From the NCBI GenBank assembly GCA_019636845.1, contig JAHBWV010000001.1, forward strand, positions 2,170,001 to 2,234,000: a DNA stretch of 64,000 nucleotides. The letters are read 5' to 3'. Each line of letters opens with the position of its first letter. Position 1 is the stretch's first letter. This document shows positions 37,013 to 45,507 of this stretch, one piece after another. Below the pieces are notes generated by a model. It worked only from the letters and a program-made list of their open reading frames with translations, had not been told where the DNA came from and did not search any database. The stretch is from Phycisphaeraceae bacterium (GTDB lineage Bacteria > Planctomycetota > Phycisphaerae > Phycisphaerales > UBA1924). The translations under genes and the position numbers were made by a program.

Positions 37013-37663
37013 CTAGGACGCCTTCGCACGCGAGCCGGCCGGACCCGGCAGCGTCTCCGCTCCATCACGCCTTATTCGGAGTTTCGGCACACAATGCCAT
37101 TCCAACGGCGGAACCTCGGACGGGTTCTGCCATGATTCGGCCAGACCCCCGCCGCGCAACCACGATCGAACGATCAGGTACGAGATCGGGCGCAGCACGA
37201 CGCCAACGCCCTTTCCGACACCTCTGGTGCGGTTGAGAAGCCGAGCGAGTGCGCTGATCAGCCGCTCCCGGGCCTCGTCGACGCTCTCGCCCTGGGGCAC
37301 CAGAAGGCCTGTCGGATCGTCCTTCCATTGCCGGTAGACGGTTGGGAATCGCTCTTCGAGCTCGCCGACAAGCAGACCCTCCCACAGCCCAAGACTGACC
37401 TCGCCAAGATCGTCCGCAGATTTGACCCGCGCCCCAGTGGCCGCAGCGATGACTCTCGCCGTCTCATGGCTCGCGGCATCGGGTCCGCAGACCACCACAC
37501 CCAGCTTCGATCCCGCGAGCCGCTCGCCAATGGATTGGAGATGCTCGTGCCCGGCCGGGCAGACAGGAAGGTCAGTGCCGCCGCCACAAAGGCGTCCCCC
37601 CTCGTCCCATGCCGTGGGCCCACAGCGGGCAATCAGAATCTGGATGTCGGTGACCTTCGCCAT
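37013..37663 (-). CDS. Histidine-phosphatase-fold protein lacking catalytic residues
   Basis: ATG 37663 gives 216 residues; the frame itself opens at 37804. The fold is that of the phosphoglycerate-mutase/CobC-like family: an opening LIxRxGxTxWDEGGRLCG, LGEVSLGLWEG and GESVDEARERL. Yet the RHG motif reads Arg13-Cys14-Gly15, the usual SSPLxRAxQTA helix reads CGPDAASHETA with Ala64 in place of Arg, and the second catalytic His (VSHG) reads VLRP with Arg158. Glu88 is kept. Phosphohistidine chemistry should therefore be impossible, so this looks like a pseudoenzyme, possibly a sensor or binding protein. The frame is intact, which argues against a decaying gene. Confidence 0.72.
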   Translation of the reverse strand: MAKVTDIQILIARCGPTAWDEGGRLCGGGTDLPVCPAGHEHLQSIGERLAGSKLGVVVCGPDAASHETARVIAAATGARVKSADDLGEVSLGLWEGLLVGELEERFPTVYRQWKDDPTGLLVPQGESVDEARERLISALARLLNRTRGVGKGVGVVLRPISYLIVRSWLRGGGLAESWQNPSEVPPLEWHCVPKLRIRRDGAETLPGPAGSRAKAS

Positions 37664-38012
37664 CAGGATGATGCACTCACCGGGCTCCGAAGCCCACGAT
37701 GCCCCCGGTCTTCGCGGCATCCTGCCGCCCGGCCCAGCATCGCACCCACGCGCCGCTTCCCGACGCGAGATCCGAGTGTAGCCCCCCACTGGTGCTGATC
37801 GCAAAGCCCGCGTAAGTCAGCACTAACAACGAAACCCCTCTGTGGAGAACAAAGCAGGCCAATCTCTGAGTACGCGCCGGACAGGGGGAGGATCCGCAGG
37901 TGGACGGGGCACACAGGGAGGATGGTGCACACCAACACCAAACATGCTCTCAGTTTCCAGGCACTCGCTTGGATCCTGAAATGCTCCTTGAACAACTCAG
38001 GTACGGATTCGA
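37664..38012. other. 349-base intergenic region
   Basis: It lies between the pseudo-phosphatase start and the trpB stop, both on the minus strand. The short frames here have no ribosome binding site or recognisable product. It should include the promoter of the pseudo-phosphatase gene, but I see no clear element. Confidence 0.4.
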
Positions 38013-39272
38013 TCAGGGTCGCATCGCCAGCAGTCGGCCGACCTCTTCCACATCCTTGTCACCGCGCCCCGAAAGGTTCACGACGATGCGGGATTCGCCG
38101 GGCATCGTGGCCGCGAGCTTGAGCGCGTGCGCGATCGCGTGAGATGTCTCAAGCGCAGGGATGATCCCCTCGGTCCTCGCGGTGAGCAGGAACGCGTCGA
38201 GCGCTTCGTCGTCCGTGGCGGTGGTGTACTCGACGCGCCCGTTGTCTTTCCAGTACGCGTGCTCGGGACCAACGCCGGGATAATCAAGCCCGGCGGAGCA
38301 TGAGTGAACATCCGCCGTCTGACCGTTCGCATCCTGCAGAACATACGAGAGAGAACCGTGGAGGATGCCGGGCGAGCCGAGCGAGAGCGGCGCGGCGTGC
38401 TGCCCGGGCTCGCGCGATCTGCCTCCGGCCTCCACACCGATCAGACGGACACCCTTGTCGTCCGCGAAATCGTAGAAGATGCCCGCAGCATTCGATCCCC
38501 CGCCGACGCAGGCGACGATCGCTTCCGGCAGTTTGCCGAGCTGCCGAATGGATTGACCCTTGCACTCGCGCCCGATGATGGACTGAAAGTCGCGGACAAT
38601 CATCGGGAACGGGTGTGGCCCGACGACCGAGCCGATGATGTAGTGCGTGTGCTCGACAGAGCCCATCCAGTCGCGCATGGCCTCGTTGGTCGCGTCTTTG
38701 AGCGTGCGTGAGCCGGAGTTCACCTCGATGACGTTGGCGCCGAGCATCTTCATCCGCGTCACGTTCAGTCTCTGGCGGCGCACGTCCTCGGACCCCATGT
38801 AGACATCGCACTCCAGGCCGAGAAACGCCGCGGCTGTCGCGCTCGCGACGCCGTGCTGACCCGCGCCGGTCTCCGCGATGATGCGGCGTTTACCCATCTT
38901 CTTGGTGAGAAGGCCTTGCCCGATGGTGTTGTTGATCTTGTGAGCACCGGTGTGCGCCAGATCTTCGCGCTTGAACCAGATCTCGGCACCCTTGGTGCGA
39001 TCGGCACCCTTGCGGGCGTGCTTCGTGAGCCGCTGCGCGAAGTAGAGGGGCGTCGGTCGACCGACATACGTGGTGAGGAGCGAGCGAAGCTCGTCCCAGA
39101 ATCGCTCATCGCTGCGCACGCGGTCATACACGTCAATAAGCTGCTCGAGCGCGGAGACGAGCGTCTCGGGCACATAGGCCCCGCCGAACTGGCCGAAGCG
39201 GCCCCGCTCGTCGGGAACCTCGCTGATGAGCGGTGGTCGAGGCGTCTGGAGGTCGTTGCTGATCGTGCTCAT
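38013..39272 (-). CDS. trpB: Tryptophan synthase beta chain
   Basis: Started at ATG 39272 ([13 protein letters not shown]), giving 419 residues; an in-frame GTG at 39302 is less likely. Features of the type 1 Trp[24 protein letters not shown], the PLP lysine in [29 protein letters not shown], the phosphate loop [11 protein letters not shown] and [15 protein letters not shown]. It condenses indole with serine. trpA is not adjacent, so the alpha subunit must lie elsewhere. No strong ribosome binding site; a TATCCT twelve bases upstream of the ATG hints at a very short leader. Confidence 0.95.
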   Translation of the reverse strand: MSTISNDLQTPRPPLISEVPDERGRFGQFGGAYVPETLVSALEQLIDVYDRVRSDERFWDELRSLLTTYVGRPTPLYFAQRLTKHARKGADRTKGAEIWFKREDLAHTGAHKINNTIGQGLLTKKMGKRRIIAETGAGQHGVASATAAAFLGLECDVYMGSEDVRRQRLNVTRMKMLGANVIEVNSGSRTLKDATNEAMRDWMGSVEHTHYIIGSVVGPHPFPMIVRDFQSIIGRECKGQSIRQLGKLPEAIVACVGGGSNAAGIFYDFADDKGVRLIGVEAGGRSREPGQHAAPLSLGSPGILHGSLSYVLQDANGQTADVHSCSAGLDYPGVGPEHAYWKDNGRVEYTTATDDEALDAFLLTARTEGIIPALETSHAIAHALKLAATMPGESRIVVNLSGRGDKDVEEVGRLLAMRP

Positions 39273-39329
39273 GGCGTCAGAGAGGATAGCGCAAAGAGCC
39301 ACCCCGGCCCCGGTGTACAGATCGCGTCG

Positions 39330-40559
39330 TCAGAGAAAGAGCGCGGCAGCGCAGGCCGTGCTCCAGCAGGCAAGGGCCCCCGCGACCATGGCTCTGGGGC
39401 CGATGGAGACGAAATCTGCCCTGCGTTCGGGTGCCAGGGCTGTCAGCCCGCCGATCTGTATCGCGATGGATGGCAGATTGCAGAACCCGCACAGTGCATA
39501 CGTCACAATCTGGGCACTCCGAGGACCGATCTCCCCGGAGGACATCGCCTGGTGAAGCGAAACATACGCGACGAACTCCGTCGCGACGATCTGCTTACCA
39601 AGAAGCGAACCGACGAGGACGCGTTGCCCGTCGTCGATGCTCATCAACCACGCTGCCGGCGCCAGCGCATGACCCAGGATCTGCTCGAGCGACGTGCCGA
39701 TCGCGTTCAAGGGCCAGTTCACTAAGGCGATCAGCGACACGAAGGCAACGAGCATCGCCGCGACGTTCAGGGCGAGCTTCAAGCCGTCGGACGCGCCGAG
39801 AGCCGCCGCATCGAGGATGCCCGTCCCGAGCGTTTCGGGTCGAACGCTGACCGGCGTCTCCTGCACGGGCTGGGACTCGGGCACCATAATCCTCGCCATC
39901 ACGAGGGCGGCCGGCGCGGACATGAGCGACGCGGTCATCAGGTGCTTGGCAAAGAGGGCTTGCGAGTCCTGCGAATCGCCGCCGAGCATACCGATGTATG
40001 CCGCCATCACAGACCCCGCGATGGTCGCGAAGCCGGTGGTCATCAGCGTCATGATCTGCGCCCTCGTGAAGGAGTTGATGTAGGGCCTGACGCACAGCGG
40101 GGCCTCCGTCTGGCCGACGAACACGTTGCTCGCAGCGACAAGCGCCTCCGAGCCGGAGACGCCCAGCGTCCGGTGCAGCATCCACGCCATGGCGTTGACG
40201 ATCCGAGGCATGAGACCAATGCGATAGAGCACGGCCATCAATGCCGCGAAGAAGATGATCACCGGCAGGACCTTGATCGCGAAGATAAAGCCCCATGGTC
40301 CGTCCGCTCGCGCGAGTTCGGGTCCGAAGAGAAAGACGATGCCGTGGTCGGCCTGGCGGATCGCGCCCGCGACGAACCGGCTGGCGTAATCGACTGGCGT
40401 CACCAGAGGCGGGAACGAGAGAAAGGCCCCGGCGATCACAATCTGGATCGTGAAGCCGATCGCCGCGAGTCGCCACGGAAAGCGGCGGCGATCCGAGGAG
40501 AGAACCCATGCGATAGCGGCGAGCATCGCGATGCCGAGCAACGGCTTGAGGATCTGCAT
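39330..40559 (-). CDS. Concentrative nucleoside transporter (CNT/NupC family)
   Basis: The frame opens at 40808; ATG 40559 has GGAG six bases upstream and gives 409 residues. About ten membrane segments are present, with family motifs VIIFFAALMAVLYRIGLM, NVFVGQTEAPLCVRPYI (the nucleoside-binding GQTEAP region), TGFATIAGSVMAAYI and TEFVAYVSL...YALCGFCNLPSIAIQIGG. It imports nucleosides with a cation gradient across the inner membrane. It is divergent from lnt and lies 57 bases downstream-side of trpB on the same strand. Confidence 0.93.
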   Translation of the reverse strand: MQILKPLLGIAMLAAIAWVLSSDRRRFPWRLAAIGFTIQIVIAGAFLSFPPLVTPVDYASRFVAGAIRQADHGIVFLFGPELARADGPWGFIFAIKVLPVIIFFAALMAVLYRIGLMPRIVNAMAWMLHRTLGVSGSEALVAASNVFVGQTEAPLCVRPYINSFTRAQIMTLMTTGFATIAGSVMAAYIGMLGGDSQDSQALFAKHLMTASLMSAPAALVMARIMVPESQPVQETPVSVRPETLGTGILDAAALGASDGLKLALNVAAMLVAFVSLIALVNWPLNAIGTSLEQILGHALAPAAWLMSIDDGQRVLVGSLLGKQIVATEFVAYVSLHQAMSSGEIGPRSAQIVTYALCGFCNLPSIAIQIGGLTALAPERRADFVSIGPRAMVAGALACWSTACAAALFL

Positions 40560-40654
40560 GCTGAACTCCGTCCACGAGTCGGACGCGTGGCGGGGTATTC
40601 TGACGCCGTTCCGTCGACGACGCCAGCCCACGACTCCGGCGTAACATCGCCCCC

Positions 40655-42406
40655 ATGGGCCGACGCAAAGTCCCAGTTGGTGGTGAAGCAGTGAACACTC
40701 GCCGAGCGCGCATGGACTGGCGAGAGTTCCGAAAGGGTCTTCTGGGTGGGCTGGCGTTCGGGATCGGGCTTGTCCTGGCCTTCCCGCCAGTCGGATTCTG
40801 GCCCGCAACGATCCTTATGCCCCTGGCAATCGTGCTACTGGTGGGCCGGGGGATCGACCGAGTCGGTTCGGCATCTCTGGGGGTTGTCGTCGGGACACTG
40901 CCCGCATGGGCAATGCAGCACGCGTGGGTCGTCAACGTCTCGGAGCTCGGCTTTCCGCCCCTGGTTCTGTATTCCGCCTCATTCTCGGGTGCCACAACCT
41001 GGCTGCTTGCCCGATTGATTCGGCGAATGCCGCGGCTCGGGCTCGGCGCATCATGCGGACTCGTCTGGTGCCTCGTCGAGACGATGAGGGGTGAGATCCT
41101 CATGGGTGGGTATCCGTGGCATCTTGTCGCACACCCGCTCATCGATGTGGCCGCGCTCGCTTCACCGGGAGGCGTGATCGGGGCGTACGGCGTCTCCGGC
41201 CTCGTCGCGGTTCTTGCAGGTGCCATCGGTGACGCCGTTCTGAAGCGACGGACTCGTGCGGCATCGATCGCCATCGGCGCCACCTCGCTGGCATGGGTCG
41301 GATTGAGCGTGCTGCCGGCACCATCTCCTACGGAAACGATCAGGGTCGCCGTGATCCAGACAAACAGCCGCCAGGACAATCGCACCCCCACCACACCGTG
41401 GGAGATGGTCGAGTTGATGCGCACGCTCATGCAGCAGACCCGCGAAGCCGCGGCAGAGAACCCCGCCTTCATCGTCTGGCCGGAGAGCATGATGCCCGGG
41501 CGGTCGATGCAGGCGTCCACAATCCAGGCCGAACGAGACTTCGGCGTCTACTACAAGGTGATCCCTCCCGCCGCGATCGGCGAGCCGTTCGCGCTCAGCG
41601 CTTGGGAGTTCGCCGATGCAACCGCCTCACTCCAGGCCGAGCTGGGAGTGCCGCTGCTGGTGGGCTCGGAGCGTTACACAAACCTGAGGATCGAGGACTC
41701 ACCCGAAAGCGGGATCGCCTACGACGCCGACGAAACCTTCAACAGCGTCTTTCTCGTGGTCGGTGGCGAGGTTGCGGGCGTCTACGACAAGATGGTGCTG
41801 ACCCCCTTCGGAGAAGTCATGCCCGGCATCCGGTACTGGCCCTGGCTTCAGGCGCGGGTCAGGGCACTGGGCGCATACGGAATGCCCTTCAACCTGTCCG
41901 CGGGGAAAGAGCGAACCGTATTGGTTGCACCAAGACCCGAAGGGGGCTCCCTCCGACTCGTCGCACCGATCTGCTTCGAAGCGACCATGCCCAACGCGTG
42001 CCGCAGGTTGGTCTATGAAAGTGGCCACCGTCGGGCAGACGTCATCGTGAACGGTACGAACGACGGGTGGTTCAACTCGTTCGCGATGGCCCGGGGCCAG
42101 CACCTGCTCGGAGCCAGGTGGAGATCGCTCGAACTGGCAACACCGATGGCCCGGGCCGCGAACACCGGAACATCTGCTCTGATCGATCATCGAGGGAGAT
42201 TGGTCGCAAAGGGAGTCAACAACTCGACAAAGACCCACGACATCGATGGTGTCCTGAGCGGCGAACTGCCGATCGTTGAAGGCGTATCGGTGTATGCTCA
42301 AGGCGGCTGGGTCGCGCCGTGGGCTTTCGGTGCAGCGTGCCTTATGTTGATGTACGCGCCCGCGAAACTCGGGCGTGGAAGCAAAAGCCAGGCCGCTCCG
42401 GAGTAG
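40655..42406 (+). CDS. lnt: Apolipoprotein N-acyltransferase
   Basis: 583 residues from ATG 40655; GTG 40691 is an alternative start with a GGTGGTGAA stretch upstream. The N-terminal ~220 residues are about six membrane segments (GLLGGLAFGIGLVLAFPPVGF and others). The periplasmic nitrilase-like domain has the Glu in FIVWPESMMPG, the Lys in GVYDKMVLTPFGEVMPG and the Cys in APICFEATMP, matching the Lnt Glu-Lys-Cys triad. A last membrane segment closes the protein. Lnt adds the third acyl chain to lipoproteins, consistent with the many lipoprotein genes here. Confidence 0.9.
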   Translation: MGRRKVPVGGEAVNTRRARMDWREFRKGLLGGLAFGIGLVLAFPPVGFWPATILMPLAIVLLVGRGIDRVGSASLGVVVGTLPAWAMQHAWVVNVSELGFPPLVLYSASFSGATTWLLARLIRRMPRLGLGASCGLVWCLVETMRGEILMGGYPWHLVAHPLIDVAALASPGGVIGAYGVSGLVAVLAGAIGDAVLKRRTRAASIAIGATSLAWVGLSVLPAPSPTETIRVAVIQTNSRQDNRTPTTPWEMVELMRTLMQQTREAAAENPAFIVWPESMMPGRSMQASTIQAERDFGVYYKVIPPAAIGEPFALSAWEFADATASLQAELGVPLLVGSERYTNLRIEDSPESGIAYDADETFNSVFLVVGGEVAGVYDKMVLTPFGEVMPGIRYWPWLQARVRALGAYGMPFNLSAGKERTVLVAPRPEGGSLRLVAPICFEATMPNACRRLVYESGHRRADVIVNGTNDGWFNSFAMARGQHLLGARWRSLELATPMARAANTGTSALIDHRGRLVAKGVNNSTKTHDIDGVLSGELPIVEGVSVYAQGGWVAPWAFGAACLMLMYAPAKLGRGSKSQAAPE

Positions 42407-42445
42407 GCCATTCAGGGTTCGGATGATCGGAAGGGACCACGACAC

Positions 42446-43507
42446 ATGGGATCATTCTCGAAGCGTGCGTGCAGCTGTCTGGCAGCCGTCGCCGGATCTC
42501 TTGCCTCACTTGGACTTGCTTCGTGCGGCGATCGATCCGCCTCGACCGGACCTTCGACCACAACTGAGCCCAGGCCTGTGGTTACAGCCGTGGGCCGCTC
42601 AGAGATCCGCGAAAAGGCCATTGAGGTGCTGACCGAAGCGGTGCAGTCGCAGCTCCCGCAGATGAGAGCAAACGCGATCGAGGGGATGCTGCAGGCACCG
42701 ACACGACTTGAGCCGCTCGTTGCGCTAGGGCTGAAAGACGAGAACCTCGGCGTCCGTAGCGTCGCGGCCATGTGCGTCGGAAGGGCGAAGCTCCGTTCAC
42801 TTGCGTCGTCCGTCGCGCCCCTTCTCACAGATGAATCCGGCTTTGTACGCCTCTCCGCGAACTACGCGCTCATGCGGATGGGCGAGCCAGCCGCTCCGAA
42901 CATGCTCGCCGAGGCGCTCCTCTCCGACCCATCGCCCCGCGTCCGATCACACGCCGCCTATGTACTGGGCGAGTTGGGGAACAAGTCCGCCACAGCGATG
43001 CTCCGCCAGGCCTTGCTCGAAAAGATGCCTCTTGCCTCGGCGGAAGAGATGAGACTGATGCACCTCCAGATTGCTGAGGCCCTCGTGAAACTCGGCGACA
43101 CAGCGCAGGTTCAGACGATCCGTGCCGCGCTCTACCCCTCTCGCCCTCAGGAACTGGAGGCCGCCGCGCTCGCCGTGCAGATCATCGGCGAGGTGCGAGA
43201 CCGCGGGGCGATCGACCAACTGATCTATCTCGATGCCTATCGCGATGAGACCGGGCAGCGGATGCCCGCCGAGGTTCGTCTCGCCCTCGCCAGCGCGATG
43301 GCGAAGATGGGACGCCGCGAGGGCTCCTTTATCGCCGATGAGTTCAAGGACAACAACATCCCCGCGATCCGCGCCCAGGCGGCTTCCGTCTACGGCGAGA
43401 CCGGGCAGCCCGACAATCTCCCGACCCTGGCCGCCATGCTCGACGACCAGGAGGGAAATGTCCGAGTCGCCGCCGCCGCAGCCGTCCTCAAAATCACCTC
43501 ACGGTGA
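42446..43507 (+). CDS. HEAT-repeat lipoprotein
   Basis: 353 residues. A lipoprotein signal ends in the lipobox SLGLASC (Cys27), followed by a Ser/Thr-rich linker. From ~50 to the end there are HEAT-type helical pairs, such as LGVRSVAAMCVGRAKL, SPRVRSHAAYVLGELGNK and EGNVRVAAAAAVLKI, about seven repeats. Such solenoids bind proteins; the partner is unknown. It follows lnt by 39 bases on the same strand and may be co-transcribed with it. GAAGGGA lies upstream of the start. Confidence 0.8.
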   Translation: MGSFSKRACSCLAAVAGSLASLGLASCGDRSASTGPSTTTEPRPVVTAVGRSEIREKAIEVLTEAVQSQLPQMRANAIEGMLQAPTRLEPLVALGLKDENLGVRSVAAMCVGRAKLRSLASSVAPLLTDESGFVRLSANYALMRMGEPAAPNMLAEALLSDPSPRVRSHAAYVLGELGNKSATAMLRQALLEKMPLASAEEMRLMHLQIAEALVKLGDTAQVQTIRAALYPSRPQELEAAALAVQIIGEVRDRGAIDQLIYLDAYRDETGQRMPAEVRLALASAMAKMGRREGSFIADEFKDNNIPAIRAQAASVYGETGQPDNLPTLAAMLDDQEGNVRVAAAAAVLKITSR

Positions 43508-43615
43508 CGCGGGTTTACGCTGCAATGACCGAGGCAAAGACCCCGGAACTGCTGCCGTCTCCGGCCTGCATGAATCCCAACGAGGCAATCAGGCGTATCT
43601 GGCCTCGCTCAGCGG

Positions 43616-43644
43616 TTGACAGCCGCGCTGCGGGGCGTTATCAC
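43616..43644 (+). promoter_or_regulatory. Sigma70-type promoter for the coiled-coil gene
   Basis: TTGACA (43616-43621, perfect -35) and TATCAC (43639-43644) with a 17-base spacer. The start of transcription would be near 43651, leaving about 200 bases of leader before GTG 43855. Confidence 0.6.
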
Positions 43645-43747
43645 AGGCGGCTCGTTGGGCGTCTCGGTGTTCCTGAGCATTGGTTGGTCGTGTTCGGTAA
43701 GATGTAGGAGATTGTCGGGCCCTTCGGGTCGTCCACGTGCAAAGAGC

Positions 43748-43798
43748 GGGCATATATTGATGCCCCTCCGCGCTCGCTGAGTCTTCGGGACGAGGGGC
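43748..43798 (+). promoter_or_regulatory. Two mutually exclusive leader hairpins
   Basis: Hairpin A: GGGCAT (43748-43753) with ATGCCC (43760-43765), six-base loop. Hairpin B: GCCCCTC (43762-43768) with GAGGGGC (43792-43798), 23-base loop. Both use bases 43762-43765, so only one can form. This is the layout of an attenuator or ligand-controlled leader; no T-run follows B, so a translational or processing effect would be more likely. Confidence 0.4.
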
Positions 43799-43854
43799 GG
43801 GACTGAACACTCGACATTCGTCGCGTGGTGTAGGTGTCTTGACAGGAGTTGAAG

Positions 43855-44718
43855 GTGCACATTCTCTCGAAGATCTTTGTCGTGTTCGCTGCGGTCCTGA
43901 GCATCCTGCTCGCCGGCCTGACCATGGCATTTGCGGTCAACGCGGACCGGATCAAGGCCGACTACGCCAACGAGCAGGTCCGGCGCCAATCGGCGGTCGA
44001 CTCCGCTGCGTCGGAGCAATCTGCCTACAGCGCCGAACGCGGGCGGCTCAATCAGCAGATCTCCGATCTGGCAACCGCGGTTGCCGCCAAGGACGCGGAC
44101 ATCCGTGAGCTTCAGACCTCGAACGCTCGCGAGATTGCCGGCCGTCGCGAGGCGATGGCCCAGCGTGACGAGATCTCCAACAAGACGAAGGTGCTCGAAG
44201 AGACCGCACGGACCCAGTCGAAACTCATCGACGGCTACCGTACCGAGGTTACCGCCCTCCGGGACAACGAGATCCAGTTCCGCCGGCGCGAGCTCGAACT
44301 CGAAGATCGAATCAACGACCTCGAGTCCCGTCGCGAGGTGCTCGAGCAGACGCTCCGCTCGCTCCAGGAGCAGCTGACCGAGGTCAAGAACTCGCTCGCC
44401 GCGGCTCAGGGTGGCGTGGGCGCTTCCTCATCCAGCGACTCTGCAACGACCTTCGTCGATACCGGCCCGCTGATCACCGCTCGCATCGAGTCGATCCAGA
44501 AGGACCCCTCTTCCGGCGCGATCTACGCCAAGATCAACGCGGGCAGCAACGACCGTATCCGCGACAACATGCAGATGTACATCGGGCGCGGAACCGAGTT
44601 CATCGGACACATCATCATCACCCAGACGGATCTCAATCACGCCATCGGCCGTGTTGATCTCCTCGGACGCAAGGTCGAGGTCATGAACGGCGACACGGTG
44701 ATCAGCCGCCTGCGTTGA
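43855..44718 (+). CDS. Membrane-anchored coiled-coil protein of unknown function
   Basis: I choose GTG 43855, six bases after AGGAG (43844-43848); a TTG at 43849 would sit directly on that site. 287 residues: membrane segment ~5-30 (IFVVFAAVLSILLAGLTMAF), a long coiled coil ~50-185 rich in Glu/Arg/Gln heptads (RREVLEQTLRSLQEQLTEV), a Ser-rich linker, and a C-terminal beta domain ~200-287 (ITARIESIQKDPSSGAIYAKI, then GTEFIGHIIITQ). The arrangement suggests a protein anchored in the inner membrane with a periplasmic arm. The family is unknown to me. The following gene is a small membrane protein, probably in the same operon. Confidence 0.72.
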   Translation: MHILSKIFVVFAAVLSILLAGLTMAFAVNADRIKADYANEQVRRQSAVDSAASEQSAYSAERGRLNQQISDLATAVAAKDADIRELQTSNAREIAGRREAMAQRDEISNKTKVLEETARTQSKLIDGYRTEVTALRDNEIQFRRRELELEDRINDLESRREVLEQTLRSLQEQLTEVKNSLAAAQGGVGASSSSDSATTFVDTGPLITARIESIQKDPSSGAIYAKINAGSNDRIRDNMQMYIGRGTEFIGHIIITQTDLNHAIGRVDLLGRKVEVMNGDTVISRLR

Positions 44719-44796
44719 GTACGACCAACGAACCCCTTCCCGCGAGACTCGCGGATGCACGCCCCCACCGCGTGCGATCGATCGGAGACACGCTCG

Positions 44797-44997
44797 ATGA
44801 ACCAGTTCGGAATGCAAATGCCGGGAGGCAAGTCAAGACGCGGGGCGAACCCCGACGTCTTCACCGCACTCCTCTTCCTCTCCTGTGCGGCGTTGCTCGC
44901 GGCGTGCGTCATGGTCTTCATGCAGGGCTCAAAGATCGGGCCCGACGGAAGCGCGTTCAAGATCCAGGAAGCAGGCCGCATCTCACTGCCCAAGTAA
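44797..44997 (+). CDS. 66-residue membrane protein
   Basis: ATG 44797 is preceded by GGAG about nine bases upstream; the frame itself is open further up. The product has a basic N-terminus (KSRRGANPD), one clear membrane segment (VFTALLFLSCAALLAACVMVF) and a short polar tail ending ISLPK. It follows the coiled-coil gene by 78 bases and precedes tRNA-Asp. Its function is unknown; partnership with the coiled-coil protein is inferred only from adjacency. Confidence 0.6.
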   Translation: MNQFGMQMPGGKSRRGANPDVFTALLFLSCAALLAACVMVFMQGSKIGPDGSAFKIQEAGRISLPK

Positions 44998-45174
44998 CGG
45001 GATACCCAAGGAACGGGCCGTCCATACCACTGCCCAACAGCCGCCCGCCCGACAACGCCCTCCACCTCAAGGGCCAGACGTGCGAGCCAAGCGTCAGGGG
45101 ATGAGAGCGTCCAGAGCGTGCCTGTCGGCCTTCAGCAGTTTCTAGGGACCGACCCATGTTTCGCGGCAAGAACC

Positions 45175-45202
45175 TTGACAGCGTGAAACAGAGGCCTACA
45201 TT
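45175..45202 (+). promoter_or_regulatory. Sigma70-type promoter of tRNA-Asp
   Basis: TTGACA (45175-45180) and TACATT (45197-45202) with a 16-base spacer, 44 bases upstream of the tRNA. The layout resembles the tRNA-Phe promoter. Confidence 0.65.
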
Positions 45203-45246
45203 GATTCCTGCATTCGCGGCCGCACGCCGCGGATGGACAAGCGTTT

Positions 45247-45320
<74 letters not shown>

Positions 45321-45324
45321 CTTG

Positions 45325-45356
45325 AAGCGGCCTCTCTGAGAGGCCGCTTTGTTTTT
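45325..45356 (+). terminator. Rho-independent terminator after tRNA-Asp
   Basis: Eleven-base perfect stem AAGCGGCCTCT / AGAGGCCGCTT with a three-base loop, followed by TGTTTTT. It starts five bases after the tRNA. Confidence 0.88.
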
Positions 45357-45507
45357 ACCGCTCCCAGCTGACATCCCATTTCGTGGTGGTATGACACGAG
45401 CCCCTTCGCATGATCGCATCCGGCAACTAAGCGGTGGAAGCCGAAGACGCACCTCTACAGGCCAGCCGAGTCCGTGGCTCAACCGGTGCCGCCCCCGCCG
45501 CTACCTC

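Larger units (their letters stand above)
43508..43854 (+). other. 347-base intergenic region with promoter and structured leader
   Basis: It separates the HEAT lipoprotein from the coiled-coil protein. It contains a good sigma70-like promoter at 43616-43644 and then ~200 bases of leader. In this leader the hairpin at 43748-43765 and a longer one at 43762-43798 share four bases and cannot form together. No known riboswitch is recognised. Confidence 0.5.

Noticed and set aside
37900..38142. 80-codon plus-strand frame near trpB
   Set aside because: No ribosome binding site, overlaps the trpB end antisense and shows no domain.
39595..41520. 641-codon minus-strand open frame
   Set aside because: It overlaps the transporter and lnt genes, has low-complexity composition and no recognisable domain.
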